A stretch of 64,000 nt of DNA from NCBI GenBank assembly GCA_009837355.1, contig VXTR01000064.1:34737-98736 (forward strand), in the 5' to 3' direction. Made by a program: the position numbers and the translations under genes. The DNA comes from Chloroflexota bacterium. Its GTDB lineage: Bacteria > Chloroflexota > Dehalococcoidia > Lucifugimonadales > UBA3495. Within the stretch, counting starts at the first letter, position 1. The number at the start of each line of letters is the position of its first letter. The notes under the pieces were generated by a model. The model searched no databases. It was not told where the DNA came from and saw only the letters and a program-made list of their open reading frames with translations. Positions 15,482 to 24,744 of the stretch are shown here, piece by piece.

Positions 15482-16615
15482 TTACTTCTTGATGACGTCG
15501 AGCTTCGGGAAGTTGCCGTTGACGATGGGGTTGGCGTCCATGCCCATCCAGTCTTCCACGATGGTAGAGTACGCGCCGCGGAAGTCGTAGTTGGGAACCA
15601 AGTCACCCTGTTCCAGATCCTCGGCCTTGCGGGAGGGGTACTCACCGTAGAGGCCGCCCTTGACCGGGTCGCCGATGACGAAAGCAGCGCCGGCTGCGCC
15701 GTGGTCGGTGCCGGAGCCGTTGTCGCGGACGCGGCGGCCGAACTCGGAGAACAGGTACATGACGATGTTCTCTCCGGTGTTGTGCTCCTTCATGTCCTGG
15801 AAGAAGGCGCTGATACCCTCGGAAACTTCCTTCCACAGCACCGGGTGGGCCGCGGCCTCACCGGCGTGGGTGTCGAAGCTACCATGCTGGGTGTAGAAAA
15901 TCTTGGTGCCCAAGTCGGCCATGTACACCTGGGCGATGTCGCGCAGGTGGGAGGCGATGGGGCTGTTGGGGTACTCGACGTTGCTGGAGTACTTCTCCGG
16001 TGCAACCTTCACGATGTCGGCGCCCACCATGGCGTCGGTGCCGGTGGAGCGCAGGTAGTCGTTCACGAAGCTGCCGCCCACTGTGGGAGCGTACATCTTG
16101 GAGAACAGGTCCAGAGCCTTGGAGCGCTGGTCGGCGTCGGCGATACCGGTGAGCAGGCCGTAGGTGCTCAGGTCGGCGATGGCGGCGACGGGAACGCCGG
16201 GGACGGCCAGCGCACGGGGCAGGCCGTGGCCGAAGTTAATGGCCGTCAGCACGTTCTCTTTGTTGGGGTCCAGCTCGCGGGCAACGCGCCCGGCCCAGCC
16301 TTCGGTCCCAACCTTGTCCGGCTCACAGGTGTGCCAGATGTCCATGCTGCGGAAGTGCGAGCGGGGGCTGTCGGCATAGCCGATGCCATGGATGACGGCA
16401 ACCTTGCCCTCGTCATACAGTTCCTTGACCGGGCCCATGGTGGGCATGAAGCCCAGCTCGTCGTTGATGGGAATGATGTCTTCCCGCTCGTACCGGATGG
16501 TCGGGCGGTTGTCGTAATACAACGAGTCGTTGTAGGGGATCACGGTGTTGAAGTAGTCGTTGCCGCCGGTGAGCTGCAGGACCACGATGACCGGATCTTT
16601 CTTGGTGGAGGTCAT
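15482..16615 (-). CDS. DUF1501 domain protein
   Basis: The 377-residue protein belongs to the DUF1501 (sulfatase-like fold) family: VVLQLTGGNDYFNTVIPY at the N-terminus, PRSHFRSMDIWHTCE, HGSFDTHAGEAAAHP, and MYLFSEFGRRVRDNGSGTDH. Many DUF1501 proteins carry a Tat signal peptide, but this one begins directly with the core (MTSTKKDPVIVVLQL), so export is not evident. It lies 80 bp downstream of a DUF1800 gene; the two families are nearly always paired. The function of the pair is unknown. Confidence 0.88.
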   Translation of the reverse strand: MTSTKKDPVIVVLQLTGGNDYFNTVIPYNDSLYYDNRPTIRYEREDIIPINDELGFMPTMGPVKELYDEGKVAVIHGIGYADSPRSHFRSMDIWHTCEPDKVGTEGWAGRVARELDPNKENVLTAINFGHGLPRALAVPGVPVAAIADLSTYGLLTGIADADQRSKALDLFSKMYAPTVGGSFVNDYLRSTGTDAMVGADIVKVAPEKYSSNVEYPNSPIASHLRDIAQVYMADLGTKIFYTQHGSFDTHAGEAAAHPVLWKEVSEGISAFFQDMKEHNTGENIVMYLFSEFGRRVRDNGSGTDHGAAGAAFVIGDPVKGGLYGEYPSRKAEDLEQGDLVPNYDFRGAYSTIVEDWMGMDANPIVNGNFPKLDVIKK

Positions 16616-16695
16616 TGCGTATGCTCCTTGTAGGTATTTGTTTCAAGGGTAAATCGGAATTTGGCCGGGCCGAATTCGACCCGGCCTGATTCCGA

Positions 16696-18096
16696 TTAGC
16701 CGAACTGGAACTCGGTGGTGGCGCTGATGAGAGCCATGGTCTCGCCGATGCGGGTGGCAGCGGCGGCACGGTCCTTCCAGTCCACGTTACCACCGGAGCG
16801 AACGTGCTCGGCCAGCTGACCACGGGTCTCTTCGCTGAGTTCAACGAAACCCATGTAGTCGGTGCAGGCGTCCAGCAAGTGGTCGGGCGTTTCGACACCT
16901 TCAGCTTCCATGCTGTTGATGATGTTCTGCATTCCGGGCAGTTCGGAGTTGGAAACCCGGTCGGCGACGAAGTTGATGCGAGCCAGCAGCGCGCCGGAGT
17001 TAATCCATTCGAGGCCGGTGTGCCAGCCTTCCACCGACGGCGGGTCCAGGATGGACTGGCCCATGTACGTGGGCTCCTTGCCGATGTTCAGCACGCCGGG
17101 GTCCGGGTTCTCAAAGAGGCCGACCATGCGCAGGGTGCCGGCGACCACTTCGGCCGGGCTCTTAATCTTCTGGAAGCGCGCGTCCTTGAACCATTGAGAG
17201 TTGAACATATGACGCAGGACAGCCTTCATCTCGAAGCCGGAGTCCTCGAACACCTGACACATTTCGTCCAGGGCATCCTCGTCCCGGGCCGGCTCAATGG
17301 TCCAGGCGGGAACTTGGGGCTCGTCGGCGACGAAGAAATTGTAGAGGTGACGGCAGATGAACCGGGAAGTCGCCGGCTCTTCGAGGATGATGTCGATGAT
17401 GTCCTCACCGTCAAAGTTCCCGGTGCGGCCCAGGAAGGTCTTTTCGCCAAAGTCGTGGTCGGCTTCGTTGTAGGCGAACTTCCACGGGTAGCGGCCATAG
17501 GGCGCCCGGGGCAGCTTCGCCTGGATGGTCCAGCCCGTAAAGGCCCGAGAGCATTCGCGAACGTCAACCTCGGTGTAGTTGGAAACGCCCATGGAGAACA
17601 GCTCTAGGAGCTCGCGGCCCCAGTTCTCATTCACGGCGTCCCGGTGGTTTTCGTTGTTGTCCAACCAGAAAATCATGGCCGGGTTCTTGGACAGCTCGAT
17701 GAGAATGTCCCGGTAGTTGCCCATACCCTGCTCGCGCAACATATCAATTTGCTCGAGCAACTGGTCACAGTTGTCCACCTTCGAATTGCCAGTGGCAAAC
17801 ACGTGGTGCCAGAACAGGGTCATCTTCTCTTCCAGGGGCCGGTCGCTGGATACCATGTTGTACATCCAGTTGGCCTGTCCCGAGAAAGGGACGCCGCCGG
17901 GAAGCAAGAAGCTGGGGTGATACCGCAGCAACAGAGCCATCTTGCCGCCCTCGCGGCTCGCGGGCGGCTCAATCAACTCTTCTACGGTGGCTTCGTAACC
18001 CTGGGCAACGCAGCGTTCCAACTCAGAGCGGTTAGCACCGAAGCCGGCGCGCCGCATCAGGTGGGCCATCAATGCCAGGTCATCTTTGTGTGACAT
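16696..18096 (-). CDS. DUF1800 domain protein
   Basis: The 466-residue helical protein shows DUF1800 hallmarks: HLMRRAGFGANRSELERC, MTLFWHHVFATGNSKVD, NENWGRELLELFSMG, ECSRAFTGWTI, and FICRHLYNFFVADEP. It is the standard partner of DUF1501 proteins and is encoded immediately upstream in the same operon. No signal peptide or membrane segment is seen. Its function is not known; genetic pairing suggests the two act together, perhaps on an extracellular or stored polymer, but that is inference. Confidence 0.88.
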   Translation of the reverse strand: MSHKDDLALMAHLMRRAGFGANRSELERCVAQGYEATVEELIEPPASREGGKMALLLRYHPSFLLPGGVPFSGQANWMYNMVSSDRPLEEKMTLFWHHVFATGNSKVDNCDQLLEQIDMLREQGMGNYRDILIELSKNPAMIFWLDNNENHRDAVNENWGRELLELFSMGVSNYTEVDVRECSRAFTGWTIQAKLPRAPYGRYPWKFAYNEADHDFGEKTFLGRTGNFDGEDIIDIILEEPATSRFICRHLYNFFVADEPQVPAWTIEPARDEDALDEMCQVFEDSGFEMKAVLRHMFNSQWFKDARFQKIKSPAEVVAGTLRMVGLFENPDPGVLNIGKEPTYMGQSILDPPSVEGWHTGLEWINSGALLARINFVADRVSNSELPGMQNIINSMEAEGVETPDHLLDACTDYMGFVELSEETRGQLAEHVRSGGNVDWKDRAAAATRIGETMALISATTEFQFG

Positions 18097-18283
18097 CCTG
18101 TGCCTCCTTCCTGCGATTTTGTTCTTCCTACATCGGAAACGGGCAGGGCTCGCCCGTCCGACTTACGATTACCCGTAGTCTAATCGGGTTGCAACAGCGT
18201 GTCAACCGAAAAACGGCCTATCGCTCAAATTTGATAACGATTATAAAGTGGTAACCGACACCAAAGAGGAGGCATGCCCTCGC

Positions 18284-18718
18284 TCACCCCGGAACCGCCC
18301 AGCCCGGCGGCGGCGCATGGGTTACTGATGGGTCGTCATCCGCGGGAATCTGCGCTACCAACCGGCCGTTTTCCACCAGCACGTCGTGGTAAAAAAGTTG
18401 TGCCCTGGGACCGTTGACGCATACTCCCTGGCTCTCCTCAAACCTCCAGCCGTGGTCGGGACACAAGAAGCTTTTTTCCCACTTTACCACCCGGCCAAAA
18501 GCGTGCGGACAGACCATGGACAGTAGACGGTACTTCCCATCACGGGCCTTGGCGAGCCAATACTCTTCACCGCCATCCAGCCGTACCCGTGCCGGCAGCG
18601 ATGGAAAATCTGCTGCCGCGCCAACGTCAACCCTCCTGGCCGGGGCCGTCTTGTTGCGGCCAATATCGGCCGGGTCCGTTACCATGCGGCGCCGGCGATG
18701 ATAGATGTCTTCGCTCAT
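18284..18718 (-). CDS. Rieske [2Fe-2S] domain protein
   Basis: The 144-residue protein carries a complete Rieske cluster motif, MVCPHAFGRV and FLCPDHGW, with ligands Cys70, His72, Cys86 and His89. The disulfide cysteines of bc1-type Rieske proteins are absent, so this is the ferredoxin or oxygenase-type fold. There is no transmembrane anchor, so it is probably a soluble electron carrier or a small stand-alone domain. No catalytic oxygenase subunit is adjacent. ATG at 18718 follows GAGGAG. The N-terminal RRRRMVTDPADIG extension is basic and of unknown role. Confidence 0.85.
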   Translation of the reverse strand: MSEDIYHRRRRMVTDPADIGRNKTAPARRVDVGAAADFPSLPARVRLDGGEEYWLAKARDGKYRLLSMVCPHAFGRVVKWEKSFLCPDHGWRFEESQGVCVNGPRAQLFYHDVLVENGRLVAQIPADDDPSVTHAPPPGWAVPG

Positions 18719-18749
18719 TGTTTGGCTCCTCTTCCGCAGCGCGGTCGCG

Positions 18750-19055
18750 TCAGTCCATCGGGAGACCCGCTAAAGCTTCTTCCATAGATATGACGGGATA
18801 TATGACCGCGCGATTCGACGTTGCCAGTCCCATATCAATAACCGCATCGTCCACCGCATGGGCGTCTGGCCCATCCAGAATCAGCCAGATTTGGTGTGAT
18901 GACTTGCCGACCCAGCCGCCCCGGTATTCACATCCCCGGCGGCTCATCGTGTCCGTCAGATCCGCCGCCATTCGCAGCACTCGATCGCGCACTCCCATAT
19001 CGACGCCGGGGGAACGCTCCGGTGCGTGTTCCAGAGATACCATATACAAACCCAC
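18750..19055 (-). CDS. Small protein of possible dimeric alpha-beta barrel fold
   Basis: The 101-residue protein begins at GTG 19055 behind GGAGGAG and reads MGLYMVSLEHAPERSPG, then YRGGWVGKSSHQIWLILDGPDAHAVDDAV, and ends near VIYPVISMEEALAGL. The pattern of two beta-alpha-beta units with a His near the start of strand 1 resembles ferredoxin-like DUF3303/GYD-type proteins. No catalytic role is assigned. It sits between the Rieske gene and the corrinoid-binding gene on the same strand, with gaps of about 30 bp, so all three may be co-transcribed. Confidence 0.6.
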   Translation of the reverse strand: MGLYMVSLEHAPERSPGVDMGVRDRVLRMAADLTDTMSRRGCEYRGGWVGKSSHQIWLILDGPDAHAVDDAVIDMGLATSNRAVIYPVISMEEALAGLPMD

Positions 19056-19081
19056 CGTGAAACTCCTCCAGGGCTGACCCG

Positions 19082-20017
19082 TTATCCCACGACTGCCGGT
19101 ACGGACAGCGCTGCCGGCCGGAATACGCCGGGCTGAGCCAACCCCGTAAAGACATCAGGCCGCATGGCTTCGGCCAGCCCTTCCAGGACATCAACCACCC
19201 GTGGGCCGTGCCGGCTGGGTATCTGGCCATCGAACAGATAAACCCGGCCCTTCTGCACGGCTTCCAGGGCATTCCATTCCGCCCTCTCGGAAAGTCGAGC
19301 AGTCTCAATGATGGTTCGCTCCATATCGAAGGCGCAGGGCATGACCATCACGTAGTCCGGCTGGTAGGCGAGCACTTCGTCCCAACCTACTTCCCGAGAC
19401 TTGCCCCACTTCTCGGCCAATCCTTCTTCACCCCCGGCCAGCTCGACCAGCTCGGGCGTCCATTGCCCGGTGTTGCGCAAAGGTTCCAGCCAGTCGATGC
19501 AGAAAACTTTGGGGCGACGGCCATCAGTAATACGTTGAGCTACGTGGTCGGCGCGCGCGCCGAGTTCCGCCAGCAAATCCCCGGCCCGTTCCGAAACGCC
19601 GGCAGTGTCTCCAATGCGCCGAATGTTGCCGAAAATGTCATCCAAGCCGGCCGGCCGGATACTCAATATCTCCGGGGAATAGTCCAGGACTTTCGCCGCC
19701 GTTTCAAACACCGAACCCGCGCCGACGGCGCAGACTTCACAGAGCTCCTGCGTCAAAATCAGGTCAGGTTGCAGGTCGCGCAGCAAGTCGCCGTCAATGA
19801 CGTACAGCGGATTGCCGGTGGCCCTGGCTTGCTGGATGATAGCGTCAATCTCGGCGCTGGACAGGTCCGACTTGCTGCGGATGCTGCGGCTGACGATGGG
19901 CAAGCCACGCGCCGCCGCCGGATAGTCGCACATATGGGACACGCCAACCAGCGAATCCCCCAGACCGAGGGCGAATACCATCTCCGTGGCGCTGGGCAGT
20001 AGGGAAACGATGCGCAT
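19082..20017 (-). CDS. Cobalamin/iron-siderophore-type periplasmic-binding-fold protein (BtuF-like), without signal peptide
   Basis: The 311-residue protein matches the BtuF/FepB fold: RIVSLLPSATEMVFALGLGD, VGVSHMCDYP, DLILTQELCEVCAVG, and KVFCIDWLEPLRNTGQWTPELVELAGG. No signal peptide or lipobox is present, and no BtuC or BtuD gene is adjacent. Such leaderless, stand-alone BtuF-like proteins are widespread and usually annotated as cobalamin-binding. The start could also be ATG at 20026; the earlier frame to 20185 contains no plausible leader. It diverges from folD. Confidence 0.78.
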   Translation of the reverse strand: MRIVSLLPSATEMVFALGLGDSLVGVSHMCDYPAAARGLPIVSRSIRSKSDLSSAEIDAIIQQARATGNPLYVIDGDLLRDLQPDLILTQELCEVCAVGAGSVFETAAKVLDYSPEILSIRPAGLDDIFGNIRRIGDTAGVSERAGDLLAELGARADHVAQRITDGRRPKVFCIDWLEPLRNTGQWTPELVELAGGEEGLAEKWGKSREVGWDEVLAYQPDYVMVMPCAFDMERTIIETARLSERAEWNALEAVQKGRVYLFDGQIPSRHGPRVVDVLEGLAEAMRPDVFTGLAQPGVFRPAALSVPAVVG

Positions 20018-20184
20018 AGCCGGCATTGTAGGCGGATTCGCCGGCGATGGCAAACTAAAGGCCGAGCTTTGGCACAAGACCACAGGATAAACAGGATCCC
20101 GGTTAGTCGCCGGCTTCAGGATGTTATGATATTCGTACCCCACAGAATCAATGCGCTCTTGACCTGGAATAGCCTCCCACATCA

Positions 20185-21078
20185 ATGACTGCCCGAATCC
20201 TCAACGGCAACGAGCTGGCCGCTGCCATTCGCTCCGAAATAGCCTGGGACGTGGCGGAACTGTTCGCCGACACCGGCATGAGGCCCGGCCTGGCCGCCGT
20301 GCTGGTTGGCGACGACCCGGCGTCCGACGTTTACGTGCGCAACAAACGCCGCGCCTGTGAAGACGTAGGCATCTTCTCCGAGACTTTTCGGCTGCCCGCC
20401 GACGCTACCCAGCAGCAGTTGACCGCCCTTATCAACAGTCTCAACGCGAATCGCGCCTTCCACGGCATCCTGATCCAGTTGCCCTTGCCTGCTCACCTGA
20501 ACGAGTCATCCGCTATCGAACGGGTTGACCCTCGCAAGGACGTGGACGGACTCCATCCCGTCAGTCAGGGTCGGATGCTGCAAGGCGAACCCGGATTCCT
20601 GCCCTGTACGCCGTCCGGCGTGCAACAGGTCTTGCTCCGCTCCGGTTACGACCCGGCCGGCCAGCACGTAGTCATCGTGGGACGCAGCAACATCGTCGGC
20701 AAGCCCCTAGCCGCCCTGCTGATGCAGCGACGACCCGGCGGCAACGCCACCGTTACCGTCTGCCACACCCGCACCCGGAGCCTGCCCGACGTCACCCGTC
20801 AGGCCGACATTTTGGTGGCCGCCATGGGAGTCCCCGGAGCCATCACCGCCGACATGGTGCGTAAGGGTGCGGTGGTCATCGACGTCGGCATTAATCGCGT
20901 TGACGACGCCAGCCGACGCCGGGGCTACCGCTTGGCCGGCGACGTTGACTTTGACCCGGTGGCTGCCAAAGCCGAGGCTATCACCCCCGTCCCCGGCGGC
21001 ATCGGCCCCATGACCGTTGCCATGCTTATCAGCAACACCCTGGACGCCGCCCGGCGCAGTACCGATGCGAACCAGTGA
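20185..21078 (+). CDS. folD: Bifunctional methylenetetrahydrofolate dehydrogenase/cyclohydrolase
   Basis: The 297-residue protein interconverts 5,10-methylene-, methenyl- and 10-formyl-tetrahydrofolate. Family motifs are visible: YVRNKRRACEDVGI with the catalytic Lys, ILIQLPLPAHL, DPRKDVDGLHP, FLPCTPSGV, the NADP-binding VVIVGRSNIVGKPLAALL, and TPVPGGIGPMTVAMLI at the C-terminus. The length is typical. Its end overlaps the queA start by 14 bp, so the two are translationally coupled. It supplies one-carbon units for purine synthesis, consistent with purQ and purL later in the window. Confidence 0.96.
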   Translation: MTARILNGNELAAAIRSEIAWDVAELFADTGMRPGLAAVLVGDDPASDVYVRNKRRACEDVGIFSETFRLPADATQQQLTALINSLNANRAFHGILIQLPLPAHLNESSAIERVDPRKDVDGLHPVSQGRMLQGEPGFLPCTPSGVQQVLLRSGYDPAGQHVVIVGRSNIVGKPLAALLMQRRPGGNATVTVCHTRTRSLPDVTRQADILVAAMGVPGAITADMVRKGAVVIDVGINRVDDASRRRGYRLAGDVDFDPVAAKAEAITPVPGGIGPMTVAMLISNTLDAARRSTDANQ

Positions 21079-22111
21079 TTTCGACTACGTCCTCCCCCAG
21101 GAGCGCATCGCTCAGACGCCGGTCGAACCCAGGGACGCTTCCCGCCTGCTTGTGTTGCATCGCTCAAAGCAGGATGACGCCGTTGAGCACCGCAGGTTTC
21201 GGGACCTGACCGACTACCTCCGCCCCGGCGACCTCATGGTCTTCAACCGCAGCCGGGTGATACCGGCCCGGCTCTACGGAACGGAGTCGCGCTCCGGCGC
21301 GCGGGTGGAAATTCTGCTCGTGCGCCGTGTTGAGCCGGGCATCTGGCAAGCCCTGGGCCGACCCGGCCGCCGGCTGCGCCAGAGCGCGGAAGTAGTGGTA
21401 GCCGGCGCCAATCAATCCGACCCGGTGCGGATTGATGTGCTGGAAACGCGCGGGAACGGCCTGCGGCTGGTTCGTCTCTCCAACGACAGCGCACTGGAAG
21501 GGCTGGGTCAGCTGCCCCTGCCGCCCTATATCAAGGAAACGCCGGATGACCCGGAACGCTACCAGACCGTCTATGCCGACGCGCCCGGCAGCGTCGCCGC
21601 GCCCACCGCCGGCCTGCACTTCACCGACGCCATGCTGGACGACATCCGCAGCCGGGGCGTACATACCGCCTGGGTAACGCTGCACGTGGGACTGGACACC
21701 TTTCGCCCGGTCCATGGCGAGGACATCGCTGAGCACAAGATACACACCGAATGGTACCAACTGCCGGACGAAACCGCCAACGCCATCAACGGGGCCCGGC
21801 GGAACGGCAACCGCATCATCGCCGTCGGCACCACCACCGTACGCACCCTGGAGCACGTCGCCCAGGAGGCTCACAACGCCGGCGCATCCGAAATCACTGC
21901 TTCCACCGGTGACGCCGATCTGTTCATCATGCCGGGCCATCAGTTCCATCTCGTGGACGCGATGCTCACCAACTTCCACCTGCCCCGCTCCACCCTCTTG
22001 ATGTTGGTATCGGCCTTCGCCGGCCGAGAGCGCATCCTGGCCGCCTACGAGGAGGCCATCGAGCAGAAGTACCGCTTCTACTCCTTCGGCGACGCGATGC
22101 TGATAGTCTAG
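21065..22111 (+). CDS. queA: S-adenosylmethionine:tRNA ribosyltransferase-isomerase
   Basis: The 348-residue enzyme transfers the ribosyl part of SAM to preQ1-modified tRNA, forming epoxyqueuosine. It starts MRTSDFDYVLPQERIAQTP and shows DLMVFNRSRVIPARLYG, SVAAPTAGLHFTDAML, VTLHVGLDTFRPV and FHLVDAMLTNFHLPRSTLLMLVSAFAGRE (in two parts). ATG at 21065 lies inside the end of folD. The length is normal. No other queuosine gene is in the window. Confidence 0.95.
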   Translation: MRTSDFDYVLPQERIAQTPVEPRDASRLLVLHRSKQDDAVEHRRFRDLTDYLRPGDLMVFNRSRVIPARLYGTESRSGARVEILLVRRVEPGIWQALGRPGRRLRQSAEVVVAGANQSDPVRIDVLETRGNGLRLVRLSNDSALEGLGQLPLPPYIKETPDDPERYQTVYADAPGSVAAPTAGLHFTDAMLDDIRSRGVHTAWVTLHVGLDTFRPVHGEDIAEHKIHTEWYQLPDETANAINGARRNGNRIIAVGTTTVRTLEHVAQEAHNAGASEITASTGDADLFIMPGHQFHLVDAMLTNFHLPRSTLLMLVSAFAGRERILAAYEEAIEQKYRFYSFGDAMLIV

Positions 22112-22185
22112 CTACGCTTCACCGGCCGGCCCAAAGGGGAAGACATCGGCAACCGGGCAGGCAAAACCGGCCAGTACCGGATGGC

Positions 22186-22194
22186 TGATATACT
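22186..22194 (+). promoter_or_regulatory. Extended -10 promoter for mcrBC
   Basis: TGA-TATACT (TGn at 22186-22188, -10 at 22189-22194) lies about 40 bp upstream of the mcrB ATG. No -35 box is seen, as expected for an extended -10 promoter. Confidence 0.4.
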
Positions 22195-22234
22195 CAACCC
22201 GTCCGGTTGCCACCCACAGATAGGAGTCAAGCAA

Positions 22235-23626
22235 ATGACCACGCAAACACCCAACGACATACGCCCTGTATGGTTGGTTAGTGGCGGTCCTCAATGGCGG
22301 TATTTTACAAAATTTTGGCAGCACTACGATATTGAGCACGACCATACCAACCAGATACGCGAAATGCAGCCAGGCGACTGGATTGCCTTGAGAACTGACG
22401 CCCTCGATGAAGCTCCTCTAAAGAACGAGCATGGTGAACCGGTTGCCAGCGTAGGCATTTGGGCGACTGGTAAGGTCGAGCGAACTGAGGGACATTTCGT
22501 ATATGTAGATTGGAATTTGGACCACCTTGGTGGCGCACGACTACGGAATTGCCGTGTGGACGGGATTGCCACTCATTTCGCCGAGAACCGGTGTATCTGG
22601 GAAGTGGATCCTCGCGACGAGGCGCAGCGTGACTTCATCCGGGAGGTTTTCGGAGAAGACGAGCTTGACGATGAATCTGACAGGTCTATTTCTGACATAC
22701 GACCAGATCCATACCACGTATCAGACGGCCTGCCAATTGAGCAACGTATTACCAATTTCGTTACCGACGGCTGCTTTCTTGACCAAGCCAAACTGGAAGC
22801 CATCCTCCGCCGCCTCCGCACCAAGCAGAACATCATCCTGCAAGGCCCGCCCGGTACCGGCAAAACTTGGCTCGCCAAACGCCTGGCCTACGCTCTGATT
22901 GGACAGAAGGACGATAACAAAGTCCGCTCATTCCAGTTTCATCCCAATATGTCCTATGAGGACTTCGTGCGTGGCTGGCGACCGCAAGGCGGCGGCAAGC
23001 TCGAACTGGTAGATGGCCCGTTCCCGAAACTGTGCGACGACGCTCGAAATGACCTCGGCGGCAAGTACGTCATCGTTATCGAGGAAATCAACCGCGGCAA
23101 CCCGGCCTCCACCTTCGGCGAGCTGCTCACCCTGCTGGAAGCCGACAAGCGTGATGAGAGCGAAGCGCTGGCATTGGCCTATCCCCGGGAACCCTGCGAG
23201 CGGTTCTACATCCCGCCCAACGTGTACGTCATCGGCACTATGAACACTGCCGACCGCTCCATCGCAATGATTGACCTGGCCCTGCGCCGGCGCTTCGCCT
23301 TCTTCGACCTGGAACCCGTTTTCAGCGACGTGTGGCGCGATTGGGTTCACCAGAACTGCGGCATCCCCGGCGATTTTCTGACTGACATCGCACAGCGTAT
23401 CGCATCGCTGAACGACCAAATCGCGGACGACCGCAACCTGGGGCGCCAGTTCCGAATCGGCCACAGCCACGTTACCCCACCGCCCGGCACTGCTGTTGAC
23501 GACCCTGCCAGTTGGTTCAGGGAGATTGTAGAAACCGAAATCGCACCGCTGCTGTATGAGTACTGGTTTGATGATCCATCAACAGCCGACGACGCCAAAG
23601 ATGCGTTGCTGGCCAACCTGCAATGA
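22235..23626 (+). CDS. mcrB: McrB-like AAA+ GTPase of a type IV restriction system
   Basis: The 463-residue protein has two parts. Residues 1-110 resemble an EVE/PUA-like reader: RPVWLVSGGPQW at the start and VGIWATGKVERTEGHFVYVDWN. The AAA+ domain follows, with Walker A GPPGTGKT at 204-211, Walker B VIVIEEINRGNPASTFGELL, and the McrB signature MNTADRS at 336-342 followed by IDLALRRRFAF. McrB hexamers hydrolyse GTP and move DNA to the McrC nuclease after the N-terminal domain recognises modified cytosine. The start codon of mcrC overlaps its stop (ATGA). The base specificity is not known. Coding appears intact. Confidence 0.9.
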   Translation: MTTQTPNDIRPVWLVSGGPQWRYFTKFWQHYDIEHDHTNQIREMQPGDWIALRTDALDEAPLKNEHGEPVASVGIWATGKVERTEGHFVYVDWNLDHLGGARLRNCRVDGIATHFAENRCIWEVDPRDEAQRDFIREVFGEDELDDESDRSISDIRPDPYHVSDGLPIEQRITNFVTDGCFLDQAKLEAILRRLRTKQNIILQGPPGTGKTWLAKRLAYALIGQKDDNKVRSFQFHPNMSYEDFVRGWRPQGGGKLELVDGPFPKLCDDARNDLGGKYVIVIEEINRGNPASTFGELLTLLEADKRDESEALALAYPREPCERFYIPPNVYVIGTMNTADRSIAMIDLALRRRFAFFDLEPVFSDVWRDWVHQNCGIPGDFLTDIAQRIASLNDQIADDRNLGRQFRIGHSHVTPPPGTAVDDPASWFREIVETEIAPLLYEYWFDDPSTADDAKDALLANLQ

Positions 23627-24744
23627 CCACAACACTCGAGGCAACTTCCCCCGGTTTTATCGGCCGCATCCCGGTACGCAACATCTGGCTGCTGCTCTTG
23701 TACGCTTCCCAACTTTACCAGGAACTGCCGGGATCCCGGCGGGTGGAGTTGGAAGACGCGCCCGACGACATTCCGGAGCTGGTGGCGGAAATCTTGACCA
23801 GCGCAGTAGCTCGACGGATGCGCCGCAACCTCAATACTGACTACCAACGACGTCAGCATGACCTCAACCGGGTTCGCGGACGCATCAACCTGCTGCGAAC
23901 CGAGCGACGGCAACTGCTGCAGCGGGCGCGGGTGGCCTGCATTTTCGACGAGCTGACCGTTGACACGCCTCGCAACCGTTATGTCAAAGGAGCGTTGCTG
24001 CGGCTGGCGTCGGTAATAAGAGCGGACTTGGCAAGCCGCTGCCGCAATCTGGCCGCCCAGCTGGAGCGAGCCGGTGTGCAGACTGAGATTGACTCCAACC
24101 GACTGCGCCACAGCCTAGCCATGGACTACTTGGGCTGGACGGACACCGAAGAACGGCAAATGCTAGCGGCGGCCCAGCTGGCTATAGACCTAGCCATCCC
24201 TACCGAGGAATCGGGGTTTTCCCTATTGCCCTTAGTTAACCGCCCGGAAACCCGGGGCTGGGAACTTTACGAGCGGGCAGTCGCCGGCTTCTATGACGCC
24301 GTGCTGTCGCCCAACGGTTGGCGAGTAACTGCGCAAAGTCCGGCCACCTGGCAGTTGGCCGATTCTACTCCCGGCCTGCGCGAACTGATGCCAGGCATGG
24401 TGCGCGATGTAGTGCTGGAACGGGCCGGACGTCGCATCGTCATCGACACTAAGTTCACGTCAATCATTGTAACCGGACAGCAAGGTAAAGAGACGTTCAA
24501 AAGCGGCAGCATCTACCAGATTTACGCCTACCTGCGTTCCCAGGAGAACGACGACGACTCCCTGTCGCTCAACTCCGCCGGCATTTTGCTCTACCCGGCC
24601 ATCTGCGTTGACTACCACGAGACAGCCATCATCCAGGGCCACCAAATCCACTTTGCCACCGTGAACCTGGCCGCCGACAGCCGGAACATCCGCAAACAGC
24701 TGCTGCGGATTTTGAACGACGGGCTACCTCATAGCCTCAGCTGA
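23623..24744 (+). CDS. mcrC: McrC-like nuclease subunit of a type IV restriction system
   Basis: The 373-residue protein is the McrC partner: IGRIPVRNIWLLLLYASQLY at the N-terminus, NRVRGRINLLRT, CIFDELTVDTPRNRYVKGAL, and a C-terminal PD-(D/E)xK nuclease with Asp262 (MVRDVVLE) and Asp275-x-Lys277 (IVIDTKFT). McrC stimulates McrB GTPase and cleaves DNA flanking modified sites. It is coupled to mcrB by ATGA overlap and its 3' end overlaps the convergent membrane-protein gene by 8 bp. No methylase is adjacent, as expected for type IV systems. Confidence 0.9.
   Translation: MTTTLEATSPGFIGRIPVRNIWLLLLYASQLYQELPGSRRVELEDAPDDIPELVAEILTSAVARRMRRNLNTDYQRRQHDLNRVRGRINLLRTERRQLLQRARVACIFDELTVDTPRNRYVKGALLRLASVIRADLASRCRNLAAQLERAGVQTEIDSNRLRHSLAMDYLGWTDTEERQMLAAAQLAIDLAIPTEESGFSLLPLVNRPETRGWELYERAVAGFYDAVLSPNGWRVTAQSPATWQLADSTPGLRELMPGMVRDVVLERAGRRIVIDTKFTSIIVTGQQGKETFKSGSIYQIYAYLRSQENDDDSLSLNSAGILLYPAICVDYHETAIIQGHQIHFATVNLAADSRNIRKQLLRILNDGLPHSLS

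Noticed and set aside
14717-16633. A 638-codon plus-strand frame opposite NHL and DUF1501 genes
   Set aside because: It is antisense to two well-supported genes and has no domain pattern.
20076-20100. ACAGGATAAACAGGAT-type motif upstream of folD
   Set aside because: It resembles a common degenerate bacterial repeat, but only one partial copy is present and no role can be supported.
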